Below are positions 1 through 7,047 of a stretch of DNA of 9,947 bases, one piece after another. The stretch spans positions 1 through 9,947 of the forward strand of contig JAEYNG010000310.1 in assembly GCA_023412695.1 (NCBI GenBank). The letters are read 5' to 3'. The notes under the pieces were generated by a model. It was not told the origin of the DNA and did not search any database. It worked only from the letters and a program-made list of their open reading frames with translations. The first letter of the stretch is position 1; every line of letters begins with the position of its first letter. Source of the DNA: Planctomycetota bacterium (GTDB lineage: Bacteria > Planctomycetota > Phycisphaerae > Phycisphaerales > UBA1924). Position numbers and translations under genes: made by a program.

Positions 1-999
1 GTCGGGATTGTGGTGATCGGTCGGAACGAGGGTGAGCGGCTGGTACGCTGCCTGGAGAGCGTGCGCGGGCAGGGGACCCTCGTGTATGTGGACTCCGGCA
101 GCACGGACGGGAGCGTTGAGCGTGCGCGGGAGCTGGGGGCGGAGGTTGTCGAGCTCGACATGCGGACGCCGTTTACGGCGGCGCGGGCGCGGAACGCGGG
201 GTTCTCGCGGCTGCGGGAAATCGAGCCGGGCGTCGAGTTCGTGCAGTTTGTGGATGGGGACTGCGAGATTGATTCCGAATGGCTTGCAACAGGCGTTCGT
301 GAACTACGGTCGCGAGACAACACCGCCATCGTTTGCGGCCGACTCAAAGAGCTCCAGCCTGAGCAAAGTGTGTTCAACCGGCTTGCGGACTTGGAGTGGA
401 ACGGCCCGACAGGCGACGTGCAGTCTTGCGGCGGGGTCTTCCTTGCGAGGGCACGGGCCTTTGACATCGTTGGCGGGTTTCACGAGGATGTGATCGCTGG
501 CGAGGAGCCGGAACTATGTAGCCGGCTGATCTTGTCTGGCTGGAAGGTTGCTCGTCTGCCCGACCCAATGGGGACGCACGACCTGGCAATGACTCGGTTC
601 TCGCAATGGTGGAAACGCCAGATGCGAGCAGGCTATGGCGGCCTATATACCTTTGAACGCTGCGCAGGGCAGGCACTCCGACCGTTTGCAAAGCAGGTGC
701 GGAGCGCCCGATTCTGGGTCTTGGGATGGCCGCTCGCTGTCGTAGGTGCCACGCTCATGGGCGGTGTCGTCGCGGGTGCCAGCGGCGCGATGCTCGTCGG
801 GCTCGCGGCGGTGGCCCTGTTGCCGCTCCAAACCGCTCGCGTTGCCATTCGCCGGGCACGCGGCGGTACGCAGGCGTTACACGCCGCGGCTTATGCGGTG
901 TTTGTGATGCTGGCCAAGGTGCCGCAGCTTGTCGGTCAAGCCAAGTGGATATCGGAACGCCGCCGCGGCGTGAATGCGACGATCATCGAGCACAAGTAG
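1..999 (+). CDS. Family 2 glycosyltransferase with C-terminal membrane segment (5' partial)
   Basis: This is an inverting GT-A glycosyltransferase that probably adds a sugar to a lipid-linked oligosaccharide on the cytoplasmic face. The frame is open to base 1, and the first codons (V-G-I-V-V-I-G-R-N-E-G) form the first beta strand of the GT2 fold, so the true start is upstream and the GTG at base 10 is not the start. Numbering from that GTG, VDSGSTDGS at 27-35 binds the nucleotide, DGD at 82-84 is the DXD metal site, and EEPEL at 165-169 fits the acidic catalytic-base region. Residues about 235-280 are hydrophobic and look like one or two membrane helices. The stop at 997-999 is 9 bases before the next gene. 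GC content changes sharply inside the gene (see findings). The donor and acceptor cannot be told. The family is confident; the specific role is unknown. Confidence 0.9.
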   Translation, partial: VGIVVIGRNEGERLVRCLESVRGQGTLVYVDSGSTDGSVERARELGAEVVELDMRTPFTAARARNAGFSRLREIEPGVEFVQFVDGDCEIDSEWLATGVRELRSRDNTAIVCGRLKELQPEQSVFNRLADLEWNGPTGDVQSCGGVFLARARAFDIVGGFHEDVIAGEEPELCSRLILSGWKVARLPDPMGTHDLAMTRFSQWWKRQMRAGYGGLYTFERCAGQALRPFAKQVRSARFWVLGWPLAVVGATLMGGVVAGASGAMLVGLAAVALLPLQTARVAIRRARGGTQALHAAAYAVFVMLAKVPQLVGQAKWISERRRGVNATIIEHK

Positions 1000-1008
1000 C
1001 ACGCTTTC

Positions 1009-1584
1009 ATGGCACGGGACATCGATTTTCAAGCAGATCTTGCACGCTATCCGCGCCGTCCGTGGCTCAAGGAGCAATCGATCTGGGCGATCGCGGTGTA
1101 TCGCTTCGGGCGGCGCCTGGATCAACGGCCACCGGGGGTCATGTCGTTCCTTAAGTCCCGGCTCTACTGGGCGGCGTTTCGGTTCGTCGAGACGCTCACG
1201 GGGATCAGCATCAGTAAGTCGGTCAAGGTCGGTCCGGGCCTTCGGATATGGCACTTCGGGAACATCTTCATCCATCCCGGCGTTCACATCGGGGCGAACT
1301 GCACGCTGCGACAGGGGGTAACGATCGGCAATCGGACGGCGGGCGGGCCGGTTCCCGTGCTTGGCGACGATGTCGAGTTAGGCGCGTATGCCCAGGTGCT
1401 GGGCGGAGTTCATATCGGCAACGGGGCCAAGGTCGGAGCAATGGCAGTCGTACTTCAGGATGTGCCGGACGGTGCGACCGCCGTGGGTAACCCGGCCCGG
1501 ATCATTCCTAGTCGTAGCCATGCACCTGATGGCGGCGCGACTGAATCTCCCGCCGAGCAACTTACTGCGACAGAGACGACGTGA
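1009..1584 (+). CDS. WcaB-like hexapeptide-repeat O-acetyltransferase (serine acetyltransferase family)
   Basis: The 191-residue protein has an N-terminal helical part (about 5-62, with W26 and YRFG at 31-34) and a left-handed beta-helix from about 66 to 166 ending in the usual V-G-N-P-A-R-I-I. Automated annotation would probably call it serine O-acetyltransferase. It keeps the histidine equivalent to CysE His158 (H82 in I-W-H-F-G), but the preceding Asp is Trp, and the CysE Asp-Arg-His-Pro segment is replaced by G-G-P-V-P at 112-116. That pattern resembles the colanic-acid acetyltransferase WcaB, so acetylation of a sugar in the exopolysaccharide is more likely than cysteine synthesis. The start is ATG, 9 bases after the upstream stop; no strong ribosome binding site was seen. 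The last bases overlap the next gene (GTGA at 1581-1584). The tail after residue 168 is polar and probably disordered. Confidence 0.87.
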   Translation: MARDIDFQADLARYPRRPWLKEQSIWAIAVYRFGRRLDQRPPGVMSFLKSRLYWAAFRFVETLTGISISKSVKVGPGLRIWHFGNIFIHPGVHIGANCTLRQGVTIGNRTAGGPVPVLGDDVELGAYAQVLGGVHIGNGAKVGAMAVVLQDVPDGATAVGNPARIIPSRSHAPDGGATESPAEQLTATETT

Positions 1585-2939
1585 ACAGGGAAGCGCCAAA
1601 CAATCACGTGCGTGTCGCCTATATCGGGGCAACGCTACCGACGCTCTCGGAGACGTTTGTCTCAAACGAACTACTGGCAGTTCGAGCAGCGGGGCTACCG
1701 GTGACGGCGGTCAGCGTATTCCGACCCGACGCTGACGGGTTGGAGGACAATCTGCGCGAACTCGCGGCGGGTGCGATGGTGGTCTACTCCGCACGCACGT
1801 GGCTTGACGCAATCGCAGAGCTCGTTAAGCGGCCTGGCACTGGCCTACGGACGCTGGGCATTGCGGCTTGGGACATGCTTTGCAGCCGGGACGCGGCGAC
1901 TCGGTCGCGGCTGAGGGTACCTGGACAGGCGCTGGCGGCGATCGGGCTCTGCCGCCGGCTTCGCGCTGCGGGGGTTACGCATCTCCACGCGCATATGGCG
2001 AACACCCCGGCGACGATCGCGATGTACGCGGCGATCCACCTTGGGGTTGGCTTCAGTTTCACCGGGCATGCGAATGATCTGTTCGTGCATCGGACGTTCT
2101 TGCCGGAGAAGCTCCGCAGGGCACGATTCGCCGCGTGCATCAGCCGGTGGCACCGAGCGCTTTACCAGCGACTTGCAGAACTGTCGGACGAGCGGTTGCC
2201 GGTGATCCGGTGCGGCGTGGATACGAGCAATGCAGCGGACACGGGCGACGTCCAGCCGTCGGAGGGCCTTCGCCTGCTCTCGGTCGGGCGGCTGGTGCCG
2301 AAGAAGGGGATGGACGTGCTTGTTCGCGCGGTCGCCGAGATTGATCCCGCGGTGAAACTGCGGTGCGAGATTATCGGCGACGGGCCGCAACGGGGGGACT
2401 TGGCCCGGCTTATCCAAGAGCTGGGTGTCGAGAATCGGGTGCACCTGTTGGGTGCGTTGCCTAATGCCGCGGTGCTGGATCGCGTTCGCCGCTGTGACGT
2501 GTTCGTGCTCGCGTGTCGGCGCGATTCCGTCAGCGGGGATCAGGACGGAATCCCCGTATCACTCATGGAAGCGATGGCCGCGTCCAGATGCGTGGTCACG
2601 ACCGCGCTGACGCCGATCGACGAGCTGGTGATCGATGGTGAGACAGGCGTGTCTGTCCCGGCCAACGATCCGAGCTCGCTGGCGGAAGCAATCACGCGGC
2701 TGGCGAGTGATCCGGATCTGCGACGGCGTCTTGCGATGGGCGGCCGGCGGCATGTTGTCCGCGAGTTTGATCGTGTCGCGAATGCGCAACGGCTCATCAG
2801 GTGCATCCTGAGCTCCCGGGGCGTTCACGGTCTGCCCGCGATTGCGGATGACGCATCGGCGATCAGAGCTCCGGAGTTACAGCCCCAGTGCGTTGCGGCC
2901 GGTCATGTTCAGGAATCACAATGTCAAACCGTTATGTAA
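1581..2939 (+). CDS. Family 4 glycosyltransferase, WcaL/AmsK-like
   Basis: This is a retaining GT-B glycosyltransferase of 452 residues, likely adding a hexose during repeat-unit assembly. The N-terminal acceptor domain has P-T-L-S-E-T-F at 20-26, H-A-H at 136-138 and T-G-H-A-N-D-L around H163, a combination typical of colanic acid/amylovoran-type WcaL/AmsK enzymes. The donor domain starts near 230 with V-G-R-L-V-P-K-K-G (R237, K242 for phosphate contacts). The family E-x7-E motif appears as D322-x7-E330 (D-G-I-P-V-S-L-M-E), a conservative change at the first acid. The GTG start at 1581 overlaps the upstream stop by 4 bases, which suggests translational coupling. The last ~35 residues after 415 have no GT4 character, and their end overlaps the next gene by 19 bases. 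The family assignment is strong; the sugar is unknown. Confidence 0.92.
   Translation: MNREAPNNHVRVAYIGATLPTLSETFVSNELLAVRAAGLPVTAVSVFRPDADGLEDNLRELAAGAMVVYSARTWLDAIAELVKRPGTGLRTLGIAAWDMLCSRDAATRSRLRVPGQALAAIGLCRRLRAAGVTHLHAHMANTPATIAMYAAIHLGVGFSFTGHANDLFVHRTFLPEKLRRARFAACISRWHRALYQRLAELSDERLPVIRCGVDTSNAADTGDVQPSEGLRLLSVGRLVPKKGMDVLVRAVAEIDPAVKLRCEIIGDGPQRGDLARLIQELGVENRVHLLGALPNAAVLDRVRRCDVFVLACRRDSVSGDQDGIPVSLMEAMAASRCVVTTALTPIDELVIDGETGVSVPANDPSSLAEAITRLASDPDLRRRLAMGGRRHVVREFDRVANAQRLIRCILSSRGVHGLPAIADDASAIRAPELQPQCVAAGHVQESQCQTVM
2911..2915 (+). promoter_or_regulatory. Ribosome binding site for the second GT2 gene
   Basis: AGGAA lies 5 bases before the ATG at 2921, inside the end of the preceding gene. 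It favours 2921 over the in-frame GTG at 2888, which would add eleven residues with no GT2 similarity. Confidence 0.6.
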
Positions 2940-3907
2940 TCGTCGCACCTTGCCGGAACGAAGCGAAGTACATGCGGCTGACGCTCGACAGCCTGGTTGC
3001 GCAGACCATCCGGCCTGCGCTTTTGGTGGTTGTCGATGACGGCTCCACGGACGACACGCCGCGGATCCTGGCGGAGTATGCGGCGAAGCACGACTGGATC
3101 CGGGTTGTGACGCGGAAGGACCGCGGGGCGAGGTCAGTCGGGCCGGGGGTGATCGAGACGTTCTACGCCGGGCTGGAAACGGTCAACCTCGACGAGTTCG
3201 ACTTCTTGTGCAAGCTCGACCTCGACCTTGACCTGCCGTCGCGGTACTTCGAGGTGCTGCTGCAGCGGATGGCCGCGGAGCCGCGGCTGGGGACGTGCTC
3301 GGGCAAGCCGTACTTTGTCAACGCGCTGGGGAAGCTCGAGCCGGAGGTGTGCGGGGACGAGATGTCGGTGGGGATGACGAAGTTCTACCGCGTTGAGTGC
3401 TTCCGGCAGATTGGGGGGTTCGTGCGCGAGGTCATGTGGGACGGGATCGATTGTCACCGGTGCCGGATGCTGGGGTGGATCGCGGCGAGCTGGGACGACG
3501 AGGCGATCCGGTTTGTGCACCTCCGCCCGATGGGAAGCAGCCAGCAGGGCATCTGGACGGGGCGGATGCGGCACGGGTTCGGGCAGTACTTCATGGGCAC
3601 GAGCCTGGCGTACATCACGGCCAGCGCGCTGTTCCGCGTGTGGCGGAGCCCGGTGCTGGTCGGTGGGCTGGGTATCTGGTGGGGGTACGTGCGGGCGATG
3701 CTTGCCCGCACGCCGCGGTACGATGATGCGGTGTTCCGGCGGCACTTGCGAAGGTATCAGCGTGAGAGCCTGCTCTTCGGGAAGAAGCGGGCGACCGAAG
3801 CGGGGAACGCGCGGGGCGCGAACGTGTGGCGGCCGGAGAGGCGTTCGATGCCCAGCACACCCGCGGCAGCAACGCAGCCGACGCTCGTGCCGGCGTTCCA
3901 TCAATAA
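2921..3907 (+). CDS. Family 2 glycosyltransferase
   Basis: This 328-residue GT-A glycosyltransferase opens directly with the first GT2 strand (Y-V-I-V-A-P-C-R-N-E at 5-14), which supports the ATG at 2921. VDDGSTDDT at 38-46 is the nucleotide-binding motif, and D-L-D-L-D at 100-104 holds the DXD metal site. G-G-F-V-R-E near 165-170 followed by W-D-G-I-D fits the acceptor/base region. The C-terminal part has a short hydrophobic stretch (about 225-265) that may be a membrane-associated or re-entrant segment, then a basic region and a Pro/Ala/Thr-rich tail of ~35 residues. It overlaps the preceding GT4 gene by 19 bases in another frame. The first domain is well conserved; acceptor and donor cannot be assigned. 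It probably works with the neighbouring transferases on one repeat unit. Confidence 0.9.
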   Translation: MSNRYVIVAPCRNEAKYMRLTLDSLVAQTIRPALLVVVDDGSTDDTPRILAEYAAKHDWIRVVTRKDRGARSVGPGVIETFYAGLETVNLDEFDFLCKLDLDLDLPSRYFEVLLQRMAAEPRLGTCSGKPYFVNALGKLEPEVCGDEMSVGMTKFYRVECFRQIGGFVREVMWDGIDCHRCRMLGWIAASWDDEAIRFVHLRPMGSSQQGIWTGRMRHGFGQYFMGTSLAYITASALFRVWRSPVLVGGLGIWWGYVRAMLARTPRYDDAVFRRHLRRYQRESLLFGKKRATEAGNARGANVWRPERRSMPSTPAAATQPTLVPAFHQ

Positions 3908-3913
3908 TCCTCC

Positions 3914-5260
3914 ATGCCCCCCACTCCCTTTGAACACCTCCGGACGCGACTGACCGAAGGATCGGCGCTGGTAGCGGTGATCGGGCTGGGGTACGTGGGG
4001 CTGCCGATTGTGCAGGCGATGCATGCCGGCGGGTACCGGGTGCTGGGCTTTGACATCGATCCGGCGAAGATCGAGGCGCTCGCCGCGGGACGGAACTACC
4101 TGCGGCATCTCGGCGACGAGATGGTCCGCGAGTTGTCAACGAGCGGGCGGTTCGGCGCGACAACGGACTTCGACCGGCTGTCGGAGGCCGATGCGATCGT
4201 GGTGTGCGTGCCGACACCGCTGGGGAAGCATCAGGAGCCGGACCTGACGTATGTCGTGAACTCGGGGCGCGATATCGGCAGGCGACTCCGCGGCGGGCAG
4301 CTCGTCGTGCTCGAATCGACGAGCTATCCGGGCACGACTCGCGGCGAGCTGTTGAAAGCGATCATGGAATCGCGGCCTAGGGGAAGCGACAGACTGGTGT
4401 GCGGCCAGGACTTCTTCGTCGCCTTCAGCCCGGAGCGCGAGGACCCGGGCCGGAAGACACACACGACGCGGACGATCCCCAAGCTCGTCGGCGGGCTGGA
4501 CGCGAGGTCTACCGAGTTGGCGGTTGCGCTGTATAAACGCGCGGTCGAGCACGTGGTGCAGGTGTCGACGGCGGAGGTCGCCGAGGCGGCGAAGATCCTC
4601 GAGAACGTGTTCCGCGCGGTGAACATCGCGCTGGTCAACGAGCTCAAGACGATTCTGACGCCCATGGGCATCGACGTGTGGGAAGTGATCGAGGCCGCGG
4701 CGACCAAACCGTTCGGCTTCATGCCGTTCTACCCGGGGCCGGGGCTGGGCGGGCACTGCATCCCGATCGACCCGTTCTACCTGACGTGGAAGGCACGCGA
4801 GCAGGGGCAGCCGACGCGTTTTATTGAGCTTGCCGGCGAGATCAACACGCGCATGCCGCACTATGTCGTCGATCAATGCATGCACGCGCTCAACGACGAA
4901 GGGAAGGCGATTAAGGGGTCGAGGGTGCTCGTCGTCGGCCTGGCGTACAAGCCGGACTTCGACGACGTGCGCGAGACGCCCGCGGCGGAGATCATCGACC
5001 TGCTGGCGGATCTGGGCGCGAACGTGTCCTATCACGACCCGCTGGTGCCACGGTTCCCGCACATGCGGCGTTACAAGCGCGACATGCAGTCGGTCCCGAC
5101 AACGCCCGAGACGCTCAGAGACTTTGACTGCGTGCTGATCGTGACGAACCACTCGTGCATCGACTATCGCTTGATCGCGACGCACGCGAAGCTCGTGGTC
5201 GATACGCGGAACGCGATGAAGTCGCTCGAGGGGCTGGGGGCCAGGATCATCAAGGCATGA
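3914..5260 (+). CDS. UDP-sugar 6-dehydrogenase, UDP-N-acetylglucosamine (WbpA) type
   Basis: This is an NAD-dependent enzyme that oxidises C6 of a UDP-hexose to the uronic acid in two steps. Its 448 residues match family length. G-L-G-Y-V-G at 24-29 is the Rossmann NAD site. P-T-P-L-G-K and L-E-S-T-S-Y-P-G-T-T follow in the N-terminal domain, then F-S-P-E-R-E-D-P-G. G-G-H-C-I-P-I-D-P carries the catalytic Cys282. The C-terminal UDP-binding domain begins near 337 (V-L-V-V-G-L-A-Y-K-P). The A-A-A-T-K-P-F-G-F-M stretch ahead of the active-site loop is more like WbpA-type UDP-GlcNAc dehydrogenases than WecC or plain UDP-glucose dehydrogenase, so UDP-GlcNAcA is the best guess for the product. The ATG is 6 bases after the previous stop and lacks a clear ribosome binding site. 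It overlaps the next gene by ATGA. Confidence 0.95.
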   Translation: MPPTPFEHLRTRLTEGSALVAVIGLGYVGLPIVQAMHAGGYRVLGFDIDPAKIEALAAGRNYLRHLGDEMVRELSTSGRFGATTDFDRLSEADAIVVCVPTPLGKHQEPDLTYVVNSGRDIGRRLRGGQLVVLESTSYPGTTRGELLKAIMESRPRGSDRLVCGQDFFVAFSPEREDPGRKTHTTRTIPKLVGGLDARSTELAVALYKRAVEHVVQVSTAEVAEAAKILENVFRAVNIALVNELKTILTPMGIDVWEVIEAAATKPFGFMPFYPGPGLGGHCIPIDPFYLTWKAREQGQPTRFIELAGEINTRMPHYVVDQCMHALNDEGKAIKGSRVLVVGLAYKPDFDDVRETPAAEIIDLLADLGANVSYHDPLVPRFPHMRRYKRDMQSVPTTPETLRDFDCVLIVTNHSCIDYRLIATHAKLVVDTRNAMKSLEGLGARIIKA

Positions 5261-6075
5261 CACAGGCGGCAGTCCGGGAGTATGTCCAGCCGCGGGTTCC
5301 GGAGCCCGCGGCGGTTATCGACTTGCTCGGCGTTCCCGTGGATGCCGTGACGCTCGCGCAGGCGGCCGAGCGCATCGTCGGTGACGCGAAGATGGGCGTC
5401 GGCGGATGGGTCATCACGCCGAACCTCGACATCCTGCGTCGCGTCGTCCGCCAACCGACATTCCGGCGGATGTACGATCTCAGCACGCTGCGGTTAGCGG
5501 ACGGGATGCCGCTCGTCTGGGCAAGCAAGGTCCGCGGCACGCCGCTGCCGGAACGCGTGGCGGGGTCGGACCTGATCTTCGCGCTCGCGGCGAAGGCGGC
5601 GGAGCGCGGCGCATCGCTGTTCCTGCTGGGCGGGAATCCTGGCGCGGCGGAACAGACGGCCTCGGTGCTGCGTGAGCGATACCCCGGGCTCGTGATCGCG
5701 GGAACTCTGTGCCCGCCGATGGGGTTCGAGAAGGATCCGGAGGAGTTTGCACGGATCGTCAGTGCTGTGCAGGCGGCGAGCCCGGAGCTAGTGCTGGTCG
5801 CCCTTGGAAGCCCGAAGCAGGAGCAGGTGATCGAGCAACTCCGGCCACTGCTGCCACGGGCGTGGTTCCTGGGGATCGGGATCACGTTCAGCTTCGTTGC
5901 GGGGGAGGTTCGCCGCGCGCCAATGTGGATGCGGCGGGTAGGATTGGAGTGGATGCACCGGATGGTGCAGGAGCCGAGACGGCTGGTCCGGCGATACCTG
6001 ATCGACGGGGTTCCGTTCGCCGTGTACCTGCTCGCGGCATCGGCCGTTCAGCGGTTTATCGGCCCACGTTCCTGA
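5257..6075 (+). CDS. WecG/TagA/CpsF family glycosyltransferase
   Basis: Members of this GT26 family transfer N-acetylmannosamine or its uronic acid to undecaprenyl-linked GlcNAc, or glucose in related capsule systems. The 272-residue protein shows the full family pattern: L-G-V-P-V-D at 24-29, T-P-N at 54-56, L-A-D-G-M-P at 80-85 with the conserved Asp82 thought to act in catalysis, G-S-P-K-Q-E after an L-V-L-V-A-L strand, then A-G-E-V-R-R-A-P and G-L-E-W-M-H-R with a basic C-terminal tail (E-P-R-R-L-V-R-R-Y-L) of the sort that binds the membrane in TagA. The ATG at 5257 overlaps the upstream TGA. An in-frame ATG at 5155 would add 34 unrelated residues inside the dehydrogenase gene and was rejected. 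AGGA at 5243-5246 may serve as ribosome binding site. Direct coupling to the dehydrogenase suggests it may use that enzyme's product or an epimer of it. Confidence 0.94.
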   Translation: MTQAAVREYVQPRVPEPAAVIDLLGVPVDAVTLAQAAERIVGDAKMGVGGWVITPNLDILRRVVRQPTFRRMYDLSTLRLADGMPLVWASKVRGTPLPERVAGSDLIFALAAKAAERGASLFLLGGNPGAAEQTASVLRERYPGLVIAGTLCPPMGFEKDPEEFARIVSAVQAASPELVLVALGSPKQEQVIEQLRPLLPRAWFLGIGITFSFVAGEVRRAPMWMRRVGLEWMHRMVQEPRRLVRRYLIDGVPFAVYLLAASAVQRFIGPRS

Positions 6076-6120
6076 GCGGGCGGGGTTGAGCCACGCATCC
6101 GGCATGTCGATAGACGGGTT

Positions 6121-7047
6121 ATGAGCCTCGCGCCCCCCAGATCGCCTCTGCAGACTCATGCCGCGCGCACGCAGCGGCCGCAAGGATTCGGCCTTGCGGC
6201 GGTGGTGCTGATGGCTGGGTCCGTGCGCCAGACGGACCTTGGACGCGGCACGCAACGGGCGATCCTCGATCTGCCGCTGCGGAACAGATGGACGATCGGG
6301 GAGTGCTGGAGCGAGCATGTCGAGGAGCTGCGGCGGGACTGGGAGTTACCGGACCTGCCGATGGTCGTCGCGGCGAACTCGATCGCGGGCGTCCCGAAGC
6401 TCGCCGCGAGCTTTCCGAACACGACGGTGCGGGTGGACAGCGGCGAGGCCCGCGGCTCGGGCGGCGCGCTGCGCGACGTGACGCGTGGTTTCGACCCGAA
6501 CGCGTACGTGCTGGCCGCGCCGGGGCACGCGCTCACGCGCGAGCCGATCGCGCCGCTGCTGGAGCGGCTGGCGGCGACGGGGGCTGATGCGGTGATCCAC
6601 GCGAGCGAAGCAAGCACGCCGAGCGGGTTCTTCCTGCTGCGGTGCGGTGCGCTCGACGGCGTGAGCGTGAACGGATTCGCGGACTTGAAGGAACAAGTGC
6701 TCCCGCAACTGGCCAAGACGCGCGACGTACGCGTGGTGCGCACGGCGACACCGCTGCCGGTGGCGGTGCGGTCGCTCGAGGGGTACATGCGGGCGCTCCG
6801 CGCGGCGTCCGACACCGGACAGCTCGGCGCGGACGCGGGGCCGCTGGAGGATTGGCGGAGCGCGTTCGCGATCGTCGAGGACGATGCGGAGGTGCACAGC
6901 ACCGCGCGGCTGCACGACTCGGTCGTGCTCGCGGGCGGGCACGTCGGCCCCGGAGCGCTGGTGGTGCGCAGCGTCGTAGGCGCGGGGGGCGTCGTGAAAG
7001 CGAAGGAAACGGTCTTCGACCGGGTTGTCGGAGGGGAAAAGCCGTGA
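6121..7047 (+). CDS. Degenerate sugar-nucleotidyltransferase-like protein with C-terminal hexapeptide region
   Basis: This 308-residue protein is not one I recognise by name. Residues about 25-230 follow the outline of a sugar-phosphate nucleotidyltransferase: a first strand A-A-V-V-L-M-A-G at 26-33, a QRAILDLPL segment at 45-53 where active enzymes have a P-K-A-L-L-P-V-like one, a central strand ending A-A-P-G-H, and F-A-D-L-K-E-Q-V-L-P at about 186-195. The G-x-G-T-R loop is not intact, the P-K lysine position is Arg46, and the metal-binding G-D position reads G135-H136. Residues about 250-297 form a short left-handed beta-helix-like repeat (A-E-V-H-S-T-A-R-L...). Catalysis is therefore doubtful; a regulatory, scaffold or sugar-sensing role is possible but is inference. 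The 45-base gap before it is the longest in the window. ATG 6121 is the only start upstream of the fold, with a weak ribosome binding site. Its stop overlaps the exosortase GTG. Confidence 0.75.
   Translation: MSLAPPRSPLQTHAARTQRPQGFGLAAVVLMAGSVRQTDLGRGTQRAILDLPLRNRWTIGECWSEHVEELRRDWELPDLPMVVAANSIAGVPKLAASFPNTTVRVDSGEARGSGGALRDVTRGFDPNAYVLAAPGHALTREPIAPLLERLAATGADAVIHASEASTPSGFFLLRCGALDGVSVNGFADLKEQVLPQLAKTRDVRVVRTATPLPVAVRSLEGYMRALRAASDTGQLGADAGPLEDWRSAFAIVEDDAEVHSTARLHDSVVLAGGHVGPGALVVRSVVGAGGVVKAKETVFDRVVGGEKP
7030..7036 (+). promoter_or_regulatory. Strong ribosome binding site for the exosortase
   Basis: GGAGGGG ends 7 bases before the GTG at 7044. It is the clearest Shine-Dalgarno match in the window and fixes the exosortase start inside the stop of the upstream gene. 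Confidence 0.75.

Noticed and set aside
3908..3913. TCCTCC between the second GT2 gene and the dehydrogenase
   Set aside because: It is the complement of a Shine-Dalgarno sequence, not one itself; six bases are too few to argue for a regulatory element.
5155..5256. Upstream start for the WecG-like gene
   Set aside because: It would add 34 residues unlike the family and overlap the dehydrogenase by more than 100 bases; ATG 5257 gives the usual length.
3134..5263. Long open frames on the - strand (3134-4108, 4136-5263)
   Set aside because: They lie opposite well-supported glycosyltransferase and dehydrogenase genes, have Arg/Pro/His-rich translations without any domain, and are typical antisense shadows of GC-rich codons.
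6076..6120. Possible promoter or terminator in the largest gap
   Set aside because: No clear -35/-10 pair, no stem-loop with a T run; only 45 bases of GC-rich sequence.
6642..7043. In-frame N-terminal extension of the exosortase to 6642
   Set aside because: The extension is Arg/Gly-rich, lies within the preceding gene in another frame, and the strong ribosome binding site at 7030-7036 fixes the start at 7044.
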